Source: Tetzosporium hominis (GTDB lineage: Bacteria > Bacillota > Bacilli > Bacillales_A > Planococcaceae). From it: DNA of 64,000 nucleotides. The number at the start of each line of letters is the position of its first letter. Position 1 is the stretch's first letter. Shown here piece by piece: positions 32,481 to 40,288 of this stretch. The translations under genes were made by a program, and so were the position numbers. Under the pieces are notes generated by a model, which had not been told where the DNA came from, did not search any database, and saw only the letters and a program-made list of their open reading frames with translations. The stretch is taken from NCBI RefSeq assembly GCF_002265435.1, contig NZ_NOKQ01000217.1, forward strand, positions 124,010-188,009, in the 5' to 3' direction.

Positions 32481-33305
32481 ATGAATACGCGCATGAATTT
32501 GTACCAACCCCCAAAAAAGAAAAAATGGCCTTGGATTGTAGCTGCGCTAGTAGCGCTCCTTATCTTAGGTAGTGCCATTTGGGCACAGCAGACAGGCTAC
32601 TTATCTGCACTTACTGCCGACACTTCCCCGGTTGAATCACAACAAGTAGTACCACCTAAGTCTCAACCTGAAGAGGTAAAAGAACTACAACAACAAGAAC
32701 CAGAAAAAGAACCGGAACCCGCTCCTGAACCGGAAATTGATCGGTCAGGTGCTAAAGGGTATGAAGGCAATGAAACTCTTCCACAAGAGCCTACTGTTGT
32801 AAAAGGAATTTTGATGGCTAGCAAACAATATCCACTTCCTGCAGACTACGCTCCGGGAGAAAGTGAAGAAGCCAGAGCGGCTTTTGAAGAAATGGCAGCA
32901 GCGGCTAGGGTAGATGGATTTGAATTAGTAGCATTCAGTACGTTTCGTTCTTTTGAAAGACAACAAGAGTTGTACAAACGGTATGTAAAGAATGATGGAC
33001 AAGAAGCAGCAGACCGCTATAGTGCGCGTCCTGGTTATTCCGAGCATCAAACAGGCCTTGCATTTGATATTGGAGAACAAAACTTTGAAGAGCATTTTGC
33101 TCGTGAAAGTTTTGGGGAGACAGAAGCAGGGAAGTGGGTAGCGAGCAACGCTCATGAATTTGGGTTTATCATGCGCTATCCAAATGGAAAAGAAAAAATT
33201 ACAGGTTATATGTATGAGCCTTGGCATTTCCGCTATGTCGGAGAAGAGCTTGCAAAAGAACTAAATGAGTCTGGCCTTACAGTAGAAGAATATATTGAAC
33301 AATAG
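32481..33305 (+). CDS. Membrane-anchored D,D-carboxypeptidase (VanY/LdcB type)
   Basis: This 274-residue enzyme trims peptidoglycan stem peptides outside the cell. A cytoplasmic KKKKW start and a membrane anchor (about 16–36) are followed by a Pro/Glu-rich spacer (about 55–90) and a VanY-family zinc peptidase domain: SARPGYSEHQTGLAFDIG near residues 180–197 supplies His and Asp ligands and EPWHFRYVG near 247–255 the third His. AFSTFRSFERQQELY carries the substrate arginine. It could cleave the terminal D-Ala (DD-carboxypeptidase) or act on tetrapeptides (LD). AAGGCTTTG is a weak ribosome binding site before the ATG at 32481, so the exact start is less certain. Confidence 0.88.
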   Translation: MNTRMNLYQPPKKKKWPWIVAALVALLILGSAIWAQQTGYLSALTADTSPVESQQVVPPKSQPEEVKELQQQEPEKEPEPAPEPEIDRSGAKGYEGNETLPQEPTVVKGILMASKQYPLPADYAPGESEEARAAFEEMAAAARVDGFELVAFSTFRSFERQQELYKRYVKNDGQEAADRYSARPGYSEHQTGLAFDIGEQNFEEHFARESFGETEAGKWVASNAHEFGFIMRYPNGKEKITGYMYEPWHFRYVGEELAKELNESGLTVEEYIEQ

Positions 33306-33306
33306 G

Positions 33307-33338
33307 AAAAGCTGCTCCGAATTTAGGAGCAGCTTTTT
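33307..33338. terminator. Bidirectional terminator
   Basis: AAAAGCTGCTCC pairs with GGAGCAGCTTTT around GAATTTA. Confidence 0.88.
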
Positions 33339-34791
33339 ACAATATTGGAGAAAGTAAACGAGCCATCGATTCTTTCGCTTTGATTAAGCGAGTTCGGTTC
33401 AAATAAATCTCTCTCGTGAGCTCAGTAGAATACGTCATATCTTCTTCAAACAAAAGTGCTAGTTGATGTGAAGTTTCGCGGTCATAAATAAACGCATTCA
33501 CTTCAAAGTTTAATTTGAAGCTCCGAACATCAATGTTTGCTGTCCCCACTGTAGAGGCTTCGTCATCGATGACAATCATTTTCGCATGCAAGAAGCCGTT
33601 TTGATAGATAAAGATTTTTGCGCCGGCCTTCAATAATTCTCCTACATGTGAATAAGTCGCCCAGTAAACAAATATATGATCCGGTTTATTAGGAATCATG
33701 ATCCGGACATCAATACCAGCTAATGCAGCGATACGAAGAGCATCCATGAAGCTTGCATCCGGAATGAAGTAAGGCGTTTGGATGTAAATGTACTTTTTAG
33801 CAGATGTAATTAGCTTAAGATAGCCATTCTTAATTTGTTCCCATTCTTCATCAGGACCACTTGAAACGATTTGCAGACCAACAGAGCCTTTCATCGGAAT
33901 TGCAGGGAAGTAACGCTCATCATATTCGATGTCGTGATCGGAAGACGCTTGATTCCAGTCAAGTATAAATCGCGTCTGTAAGGGGTGCACGGAACTTCCT
34001 TCTATTCGAAGATGAGTATCACGCCAGTAACCAAACTTTTTATTAAGTCCTAAATATTCATCTCCTACATTAAAGCCCCCGATATAGCCAATTCGTCCAT
34101 CGATTACTACGATCTTACGATGGTTGCGGTAATTCAAACGCATGTTGATCATAGGGAAGATAGCAGGGAAGAAAGCCTCTACCCGGCCCCCTAATTCAAT
34201 CAGCTCCCGAAAATGGCGTTTTCTTAGCGTACGAGAACCCATTTCATCATAGAGGATTCGGACTTTCACGCCTTGTCGTGCTTTTTCGAGTAACACCTTA
34301 TAGATCTCATTTCCTAAATTATCGAGACGTAAAATATAATACTGCATGTGAATATGGTCTTTTGCTTGTCGCATATCATCAAGTAACGAGTCGAATTTCT
34401 CTCTACCGTCATTGAAGATTGTCACAGCATTGTCTTGAGTCAGCACGGCCTGATTATTGTTCAAGTGCATGACGATCAGATCTTTATAATTATGGGCATC
34501 GTCGAGACGAAACTCAAAACGATTTTCTTCGATAGCAGCTTTCTGATAATCAATCAGCTGTTCGATACCCACTTTTTTTCTGCCCTCCCAGCGGAAGAGC
34601 GTTTTCTTTCGCAATTGCCTTCCGAAGAACAAGTAGATGATAAACCCTAAAATAGGAATAAAGAATAGGACCATTATCCAAGCCCATGTTGCACTCGCAT
34701 CGCGTCTTTCTAGAAAAATCAGAGCGATGGCTAGGAAAATATTTAAAATAATGATAGCAGTAGCGGCAACACTAAAGAGTGTGGCTGTCAT
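33337..34791 (-). CDS. cls: Cardiolipin synthase
   Basis: Cls joins two phosphatidylglycerol molecules into cardiolipin in the cytoplasmic membrane. The 484-residue protein has two N-terminal membrane helices (about 5–30 and 36–57) and two phospholipase D motifs: NHRKIVVIDGRIGYIGGFN in the first half and FLHAKMIVIDDEASTVGTAN in the second, each HxKx4D with intact His, Lys and Asp. Length matches ClsA-type enzymes. The reading frame is open for another 76 codons upstream without a ribosome binding site; the ATG at 34791 has AAAGGAGGGG eight bases before it and begins with the expected hydrophobic helix. Confidence 0.94.
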   Translation of the reverse strand: MTATLFSVAATAIIILNIFLAIALIFLERRDASATWAWIMVLFFIPILGFIIYLFFGRQLRKKTLFRWEGRKKVGIEQLIDYQKAAIEENRFEFRLDDAHNYKDLIVMHLNNNQAVLTQDNAVTIFNDGREKFDSLLDDMRQAKDHIHMQYYILRLDNLGNEIYKVLLEKARQGVKVRILYDEMGSRTLRKRHFRELIELGGRVEAFFPAIFPMINMRLNYRNHRKIVVIDGRIGYIGGFNVGDEYLGLNKKFGYWRDTHLRIEGSSVHPLQTRFILDWNQASSDHDIEYDERYFPAIPMKGSVGLQIVSSGPDEEWEQIKNGYLKLITSAKKYIYIQTPYFIPDASFMDALRIAALAGIDVRIMIPNKPDHIFVYWATYSHVGELLKAGAKIFIYQNGFLHAKMIVIDDEASTVGTANIDVRSFKLNFEVNAFIYDRETSHQLALLFEEDMTYSTELTREIYLNRTRLIKAKESMARLLSPIL

Positions 34792-34875
34792 CTTGACCCC
34801 TCCTTTACAATGATTGTCTTTACATTCAGTATAGCGAATGAACAAAAAATAATATAGTTTCTCAGTAATTCTTAC

Positions 34876-34904
34876 TTTACAGGTTGGAATTAAAAGAATA
34901 GAAT
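34876..34904 (+). promoter_or_regulatory. Sigma-A promoter of tcyP
   Basis: TTTACA (34876–34881), 17-bp spacer, TAGAAT (34899–34904), 37 bases before the GTG start. Confidence 0.6.
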
Positions 34905-34940
34905 AAGATACATCTTGAAAAAATAAGGAGGAAATTGCCT

Positions 34941-36326
34941 GTGTTTGTTTTATTAAATGTCGTCGCTTTGCTTGCCCTTGTCGGGATTTTAGTTTGGATG
35001 AAGCGTAAAAATAAATCATTTTCTACACGCGTATTCACAGCACTAGGTTTTGGTATTGCATTAGGCCTTATTCTTAATCTTGCATACGGTTCAGATTCGG
35101 AAATTTTAACGGAAACATCTACTTGGTACAATGTCATTGGAGTAGGGTATGTTCGTCTTCTACAAATGATTGTTATGCCTTTAGTCTTCATTTCGATCGT
35201 TGGAGCATTTGCGAAGTTGAAGCTTGGGAATCAATTAGGGAAGATTGCAGCCATCATCTTAGCTATTTTGATTGGAACGACTGCAGTAGCAGCAGCTGTT
35301 GGTATTTCATCTGCAGCGCTGTTTGATTTAAACGCAGAACAAATTTTTAGTGGAGAAGCAGAACAGTCACGTGGAGTGGCAATTGAAGAATCATCTGCAG
35401 AAGTAGCAGATCAGACACTTCCGGATCAATTACTAAGCCTTCTTCCAGCGAATCCTTTCCTAGACTTAACAGGAGCTCGTCCTACATCTACAATCGCGGT
35501 TGTTATATTTGCAGCGTTCATTGGATTTGCTTATTTATCTGTAGTACGACGCTCTCCAGAAACTGCATCCGTATTGAAAAAAGGAATTGATGCACTGTAT
35601 GAACTGGTCATGGGAATCGTTCGGATCGTCCTTCGTTTAACACCATACGGAATTTTAGCCATCATGGCTCGTACTGTAGCCACTTCAAACTTTGAAGCTA
35701 TTTACACGTTAGGGAAATTTGTTCTTGCTTCTTATGTAGCTTTAGCTGTTATGTTTATCATTCACCTCTTGATTCTTTTGATTTCAGGAGTTAACCCAAT
35801 CACTTACGCGAAGAAAGCATCAGAAGCGCTGTTATTTGCTTTCACATCACGTTCTAGTGCGGGTACTTTACCACTAAATATTCATACGCAAACGCATAAA
35901 CTTGGTGTACCTGAAGGAATTGCGAATTTCTCTGGATCCTTCGGTCTTTCTATCGGACAAAACGGATGTGCAGGAATTTACCCAGCAATGCTTGCCTTCA
36001 TGATTGCTCCGACAGTTGGGATCAATCCACTAGATATCGGGTTCATTCTAACGGTCATTGGAATCGTAGCCATCAGTTCATTTGGAGTTGCCGGAGTGGG
36101 TGGGGGAGCTACGTTTGCAGCTATCCTCGTATTATCTGCTCTTGATTTGCCAGTAGCCCTAGCAGGACTTCTAGTATCTGTTGAGCCTCTTATTGATATG
36201 GGACGTACAGCAGTGAACGTAAGTGGCGCTATGACTGCCGGTGTCACAACTGCTAAAGTGACTGGGGAGTTAGATGAATCTATCTATAATCAGCCTCAAT
36301 CTGAACAAACAGTAGAGTCTTATTAA
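34941..36326 (+). CDS. tcyP: L-cystine symporter
   Basis: The 461-residue protein is a dicarboxylate/amino acid:cation symporter of the TcyP subgroup that imports L-cystine with sodium. Similar to B. subtilis TcyP from the first helix onward: RVFTALGFGIALGLIL, GVGYVRLLQMIVMPLVFISI, the re-entrant loop TSRSSAGTLPLNIHT near residue 310–324, and GVAGVGGGATFAA and VEPLIDMGRTAVNVSGAMTAG near the end. I chose GTG at 34941, nine bases after AAGGAGG; a TTG at 34935 is only three bases away. The upstream promoter has no riboswitch-like structure; sulfur control by CymR is known in relatives but no site was confirmed. Confidence 0.92.
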   Translation: MFVLLNVVALLALVGILVWMKRKNKSFSTRVFTALGFGIALGLILNLAYGSDSEILTETSTWYNVIGVGYVRLLQMIVMPLVFISIVGAFAKLKLGNQLGKIAAIILAILIGTTAVAAAVGISSAALFDLNAEQIFSGEAEQSRGVAIEESSAEVADQTLPDQLLSLLPANPFLDLTGARPTSTIAVVIFAAFIGFAYLSVVRRSPETASVLKKGIDALYELVMGIVRIVLRLTPYGILAIMARTVATSNFEAIYTLGKFVLASYVALAVMFIIHLLILLISGVNPITYAKKASEALLFAFTSRSSAGTLPLNIHTQTHKLGVPEGIANFSGSFGLSIGQNGCAGIYPAMLAFMIAPTVGINPLDIGFILTVIGIVAISSFGVAGVGGGATFAAILVLSALDLPVALAGLLVSVEPLIDMGRTAVNVSGAMTAGVTTAKVTGELDESIYNQPQSEQTVESY

Positions 36327-36327
36327 T

Positions 36328-36367
36328 AAAACGAGCTAGTGTCCCAACGGACACTAGCTCGTTTTTT
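36328..36367. terminator. Bidirectional terminator
   Basis: A 17-bp stem AAAACGAGCTAGTGTCC with CAAC loop and T-runs on both strands, between convergent tcyP and the XRE-TPR gene. Confidence 0.92.
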
Positions 36368-37583
36368 GTTTTAAAGATGTAAGCAATTCGTTCATTTTTC
36401 TTTGATAAGGAGTCTCTGGGTAATTTTGCAGGTCACTCCAAGAAGATTGTACGAGTTGAAGGGCTTCTTCTGTTCGACCTTCTTCTTCATAGATTTTGGC
36501 TAAATAGTAATCGCGTTCGGAGAACATGCTCAAATCAATAGGGTGACTGATGATCTCAGGAATCTCTGTATGCTCAAGTAATTCTTTAGCTTCCTCTATT
36601 CGCTTCATATGGTATGCAATCTTCGCCATCTCCACGCGCTCAAAATCTAGCTCCTCAACAGGTTTTGTAGATTCCTCAAGAAATTTATCCATTAAAGTTT
36701 GTGCCTTCTCGTAATCGTGAGCATACGTTGTATAGTAGTGAATCCAGATGAATTGGTTAAATGTAGAAATTTCTTCATCTTCCGTAAACGTGGCGTAAGC
36801 CTCTAACCGATTGATGTATAGTTCTGCTTCTTCTAAGTCACCAGCCATCATGGCATGAATGACAGCTAACCGGTACAGATGATCAAGGCGATAAAACACT
36901 TTCTGTTTCTTAGAAAATTCAATCGCGTCATGCATCGTCTTCAATGCCTTTTCTTTTTCCCCGACGGCGTAGTAAAAGACAGCGCCTGTGTAATCAAAAT
37001 CGAGACGTGACAAGGGGTCTGTCCAAGACGATGTTTCTTCCATCTGCTTCCGCTCATTTTCTAAGAGTTCCAGTGCTTCCTGATAGTCCTTCTCTCGGAA
37101 CTTGCAGGAGATGCGGTAAAGTCTTAAAGAAGCAGCGCGGCGAGAGACCTGGATTTCATCATAAAGTTGAATGGCTTTGTCGCTATATGTTTTCCAGTCA
37201 GGAAGCTTTCTCTCATAAGCTGCTCGACTATAAAGATCTAGAAGTCGTGCATCCATATAGCCTTTTGTAAGAGAAGGGAGGAAAGGCTCTATCGTTTCTA
37301 TAATCGGATCAAAAGACGCTGGCTTCATATAATCCACTTCTGAGAATAAATCTTCTGCACGCTTCACCACTTCTTTTTTCTCTGAAGAAGATGATTCTTC
37401 TAATAAATCACTCACAGGCACTTCAAGCATAGAAGCGATATGTTGAAGGCTCTCCATAGAAGGTTTTGCTTTATTATTTTCAATTAGGCTGAGCATGCCT
37501 TTTGTGATAGCAGTTCCAGCCAATTGTTGTAATGTCATTTTTCGTTCTTTTCGTAACGAGCGAATTCGTTCTCCAAGAGTCAT
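36354..37583 (-). CDS. XRE regulator with TPR domain (RNPP-like)
   Basis: The 409-residue protein combines an N-terminal XRE helix-turn-helix (about residues 2–60: LGERIRSLRKERKMTLQQLA, ITKGMLSLIENNKAKPSMES) with a long array of TPR-like helical repeats (about 95–400) such as KALKTMHDAIEFSKKQK and EEAKELLEHTEIPE. This layout is shared with RNPP-type peptide-sensing regulators (PlcR, NprR, PrgX) and with related non-peptide regulators. It diverges from an MFS exporter, and two identical-type palindromes cover both promoters, so it probably regulates itself and the exporter. No adjacent signal-peptide gene was found. I chose the third ATG at 37583, which fits the GAGGG ribosome binding site. 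Confidence 0.87.
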   Translation of the reverse strand: MTLGERIRSLRKERKMTLQQLAGTAITKGMLSLIENNKAKPSMESLQHIASMLEVPVSDLLEESSSSEKKEVVKRAEDLFSEVDYMKPASFDPIIETIEPFLPSLTKGYMDARLLDLYSRAAYERKLPDWKTYSDKAIQLYDEIQVSRRAASLRLYRISCKFREKDYQEALELLENERKQMEETSSWTDPLSRLDFDYTGAVFYYAVGEKEKALKTMHDAIEFSKKQKVFYRLDHLYRLAVIHAMMAGDLEEAELYINRLEAYATFTEDEEISTFNQFIWIHYYTTYAHDYEKAQTLMDKFLEESTKPVEELDFERVEMAKIAYHMKRIEEAKELLEHTEIPEIISHPIDLSMFSERDYYLAKIYEEEGRTEEALQLVQSSWSDLQNYPETPYQRKMNELLTSLKQKTS

Positions 37584-37605
37584 CATCATCCCTCATTTCT
37601 AGTTA

Positions 37606-37622
37606 GTTTAATTATATTAAAC
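37606..37622. promoter_or_regulatory. Palindromic operator O1
   Basis: A perfect 17-bp dyad of the form GTTTAAT-N3-ATTAAAC (centre TAT). It contains the -10 element of the XRE-TPR gene. O2 has the same arms, 55 bp away centre to centre. Confidence 0.75.
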
Positions 37623-37639
37623 TTTATGCTTGCAATCAA
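37611..37639 (-). promoter_or_regulatory. Sigma-A promoter of the XRE-TPR gene
   Basis: Minus strand TTGATT (37639–37634), 17-bp spacer, TATAAT (37616–37611) inside O1. Confidence 0.7.
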
Positions 37640-37658
37640 TAAAATCTCGTGGTATATT
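37630..37658 (+). promoter_or_regulatory. Sigma-A promoter of the MFS exporter gene
   Basis: TTGCAA (37630–37635), 17-bp spacer, TATATT (37653–37658). It overlaps the divergent -35 region of the XRE-TPR promoter and abuts O2. Confidence 0.7.
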
Positions 37659-37679
37659 TTGTTTAATAAAATTAAACAA
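37659..37679. promoter_or_regulatory. Palindromic operator O2
   Basis: A perfect 21-bp dyad whose 17-bp core (37661–37677) has the arms GTTTAAT and ATTAAAC around AAA. It starts right after the MFS -10 element, where bound protein would block transcription initiation. Confidence 0.75.
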
Positions 37680-37695
37680 TCGAGGAGGTGCCCTC

Positions 37696-39003
37696 ATGAA
37701 TGAGGCGTTAAAAGTTCGAAAAGCCACCCAACATCTATGGACATTCACGGTAAGTAAGATGATCAGTACATTTGGTGCTTCAGTTTACACGTTTGCCATT
37801 AGCTTTTACATTTTGCAACTGACAGGATCTGCTTCTAGCTTTGCAATGAACTTGATTTTTAGTATTTTGCCTCGTGCCATCTTGGGACCTTTTGCAGGTT
37901 ATGTGGTCGATAAATACAATCGGAAAATAATTGTTATTTTAGCTCAGCTTACCATAGTAGCAACGATTGTAGGTTTAACTGTGTATATGATGGCCTTTGG
38001 CCTGTCATTGCCTGCCATCTATTTAGTAACAGCGATACTTGCTATGGCTTCTACCTTTTCAGGGGTGGCGTTCAGTTCTTCCATCTCCAGCTTGATCGAT
38101 GAACCACGAATTCAAAAAGCGATGTCCTTGAATCAAATGTCCATCTCATTTGCCGCGATTGCAAGTCCAGCGGTAGGAGGGATTTTATACGGAACGGTTT
38201 CATTAGAAGTCTTCTTGATTGTATTCGCATGTGCATCAGCACTAGCGGTCGTCCTTGAGTCTACGATGAACTTCACCCTGTATTCTAAACGCAAAGAACC
38301 AATTGAACAAGATAAAGAAAAAGAAAAGATGCTGGATAATATGAAAGCAGGCCTTGCCTATGTCAAAAAGCAACCGATTCTGATGTCTCTTATGATTATT
38401 GCTTTAGCGGTAAACTTCATTTTTGGAGCTTTTCAAGTAGGGTACTCGTACGTACTAATTGATCAGTTGGAAATGTCAGCACAGCATTTTGGTTTCACGG
38501 AAGCAGCATTTGCAATTGGAATGTTACTGACATCAATTTACTTGTCAGCGAGAAAAGATTTCAAGTTTCCATTATTGATCTCTAAGCGAGGTATTTTGGT
38601 ACTAGGTATCATGCTCGCAGCCATCACAGTACCATTACTGGTGCCTGTTAGCTACACACAGATGCTCGTATTCTACATTGCCGTCATGTTTATACAAGGT
38701 GTAATGGTCATCTTCACAAATACACCGATGCAAGTGTATTTCCAAAAGACAATTGATGATGACTATAAAGGGCGTGTCTTTGCACTGCTTGAGACATTTG
38801 CGATTGCGCTAATACCGTTTGGCATGATTTTGTTTGGTTTCTTGTTCGATGTATTCCCACCAGAACCAATCTTCTTGATCTCAGCTGTTGCTTTAGTGGG
38901 GACAGTGCTCTACTTAGCTAGACCAGCAATCCTACACCGAGCGCACCCAGAGTTGCTGGAGAAAAAGAACAAAGCACTACCTAAAGAAGTCCAGCCTTTA
39001 TAA
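37696..39003 (+). CDS. MFS exporter, macrolide-efflux (MFS_3) type
   Basis: The 435-residue protein has 12 membrane segments and resembles the MFS_3/MefA-like efflux group: FTVSKMISTFGASVYTFAIS and PRAILGPFAGYVVDKYNRKI (MFS motif A) near the start, LGIMLAAITVPLL in the second half, and a hydrophilic central loop (SKRKEPIEQDKEKEKM). Such proteins export macrolides, peptides or unknown amphiphiles. The ATG at 37696 follows CGAGGAGG; the longer upstream frame covers the operator and has no start signal. Regulation by the divergent XRE-TPR protein through O2 is inferred from the site arrangement. The terminator at 39004 follows. Confidence 0.85.
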   Translation: MNEALKVRKATQHLWTFTVSKMISTFGASVYTFAISFYILQLTGSASSFAMNLIFSILPRAILGPFAGYVVDKYNRKIIVILAQLTIVATIVGLTVYMMAFGLSLPAIYLVTAILAMASTFSGVAFSSSISSLIDEPRIQKAMSLNQMSISFAAIASPAVGGILYGTVSLEVFLIVFACASALAVVLESTMNFTLYSKRKEPIEQDKEKEKMLDNMKAGLAYVKKQPILMSLMIIALAVNFIFGAFQVGYSYVLIDQLEMSAQHFGFTEAAFAIGMLLTSIYLSARKDFKFPLLISKRGILVLGIMLAAITVPLLVPVSYTQMLVFYIAVMFIQGVMVIFTNTPMQVYFQKTIDDDYKGRVFALLETFAIALIPFGMILFGFLFDVFPPEPIFLISAVALVGTVLYLARPAILHRAHPELLEKKNKALPKEVQPL

Positions 39004-39041
39004 AAAAACAGCTAGTCCCTCATGGGGCTAGCTGTTTTCAA
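39004..39041. terminator. Bidirectional terminator
   Basis: AAAACAGCTAGTCCC pairs with GGGGCTAGCTGTTTT (one G·U) around TCAT, between convergent MFS genes. Confidence 0.88.
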
Positions 39042-40206
39042 TGACAGGTGCTGTCCGTAATGATTTGTTGTTCTTTCTGAACAATAGAATTAGCAGAATA
39101 CTCGCAAGCGAAAGCACAGCGGATATCACATATAACGTATTTGGAAGCTGCGTGAACAACCAAGCAAATGTGAGAGGCCCGATGATGCGCCCTAAATTGT
39201 CCATAGAGTAACTGACACCAGCTGCAGTTCCGTAATTCCCACCAGATTCTTTAGTAGTTAAGGCTACTAAAGTGGTTCTAGCCAGCGCGTTTCCTGCAGT
39301 AAAGATACACAGTGTAATTCCTGCCATAACTAGACTCGTAGTGAAGAAAGTTAGTGCGAGTCCAAGAGCCGCGATTACCTGTGACCAGATGATCCAAGTG
39401 GTCTCCGTTCCGTTTTTAATACGGCGCACAATTCCGCCTTGAACTACTGCATCTACTAGACCACTGAACAAGAATAAGTACCCTAGTTGTAGGGGAGTAA
39501 TCTGAATCCGTTCAATATGGAACAACTGGAAGGTTGCTTCTAGTCCTGCAAGCAGGAGGGTAACTACAAATGAAAAGATGAATAAATATTTAATTCGGTA
39601 GCCCCATAAAGAACTTGCGCCTTTAGGGAGGATTTGGCGTTTCTTCGCTTCACCCACTCGCTCAGGCTCTTTTAAAATAATCTGAGCATAAACCATTAAC
39701 ACTAGAGTAAGAGTGGCAGAAACAGTGAACGGCAGTTGAAGGGAGATATCGCCTAAAATACCACCAATGGCAGGACCAAAAATAAATCCTAAACCGATCG
39801 ACATCCCAAGAAGACCTAAGTATTTATTGCGGGTTTCTTCTGTCGAAATGTCAGAAGCATACCCCGTGACGGCACTATAAAGAGCTCCCGAGAAGAGTCC
39901 TCCGACAAGGCGAGACAGGTAAAGTAAAATCAGGGAATCAAACGAAAAAGCAAAAATCCAAAAGCTTAAACTAAACCCAAAGAGTCCAACTAGAATTAGT
40001 TTCTTTCGACCGGTTTGATCGGAATATTTGCCCCACAATGGTGCTGTGAAGAAGGAGGCAAGAGCATAGACGGACAACAGTCCCCCTACATGCACTTCCG
40101 AATAGTTCTGTTGAAGAATGACCTCAGGTAGTACGGGAATAATAATTCCGAAGCCCAAATAGACGAAAAACTGTACAGACATCAAAAGGGCGATTGATTG
40201 TTTCAT
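39028..40206 (-). CDS. MFS drug exporter, Bmr/NorA-like
   Basis: The 392-residue, 12-segment protein is a drug:H+ antiporter-1 type facilitator: LLMSVQFFVYLGFGIIIPVLPE with the conserved acidic residue at the end of the first helix, PLWGKYSDQTGRKKLIL as MFS motif A, and SIGLGFIFGPAIGGILGDIS as motif C, the signature of antiporters. Multidrug efflux is the likely activity; substrate is unknown. I chose the ATG at 40206, which has GCAGGTC upstream; the TTG two codons earlier is less well placed. It is convergent with the MFS_3 exporter and shares its terminator, but has its own promoter region and no O1/O2-type site. Confidence 0.85.
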   Translation of the reverse strand: MKQSIALLMSVQFFVYLGFGIIIPVLPEVILQQNYSEVHVGGLLSVYALASFFTAPLWGKYSDQTGRKKLILVGLFGFSLSFWIFAFSFDSLILLYLSRLVGGLFSGALYSAVTGYASDISTEETRNKYLGLLGMSIGLGFIFGPAIGGILGDISLQLPFTVSATLTLVLMVYAQIILKEPERVGEAKKRQILPKGASSLWGYRIKYLFIFSFVVTLLLAGLEATFQLFHIERIQITPLQLGYLFLFSGLVDAVVQGGIVRRIKNGTETTWIIWSQVIAALGLALTFFTTSLVMAGITLCIFTAGNALARTTLVALTTKESGGNYGTAAGVSYSMDNLGRIIGPLTFAWLFTQLPNTLYVISAVLSLASILLILLFRKNNKSLRTAPVIENS

Positions 40207-40259
40207 AAACAAGACCTGCTTTCTTTATTCTGCTTCTTATTCTACACCCTTTCTATGCA

Positions 40260-40288
40260 GAAAAAAACCATCTCAGTTACGAGATGGT
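40260..40288 (-). terminator. Terminator of the csoR-copZ-copA operon
   Basis: Minus strand CCATCTC-GTAACT-GAGATGG followed by T7, immediately after the copA stop codon. Confidence 0.87.
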
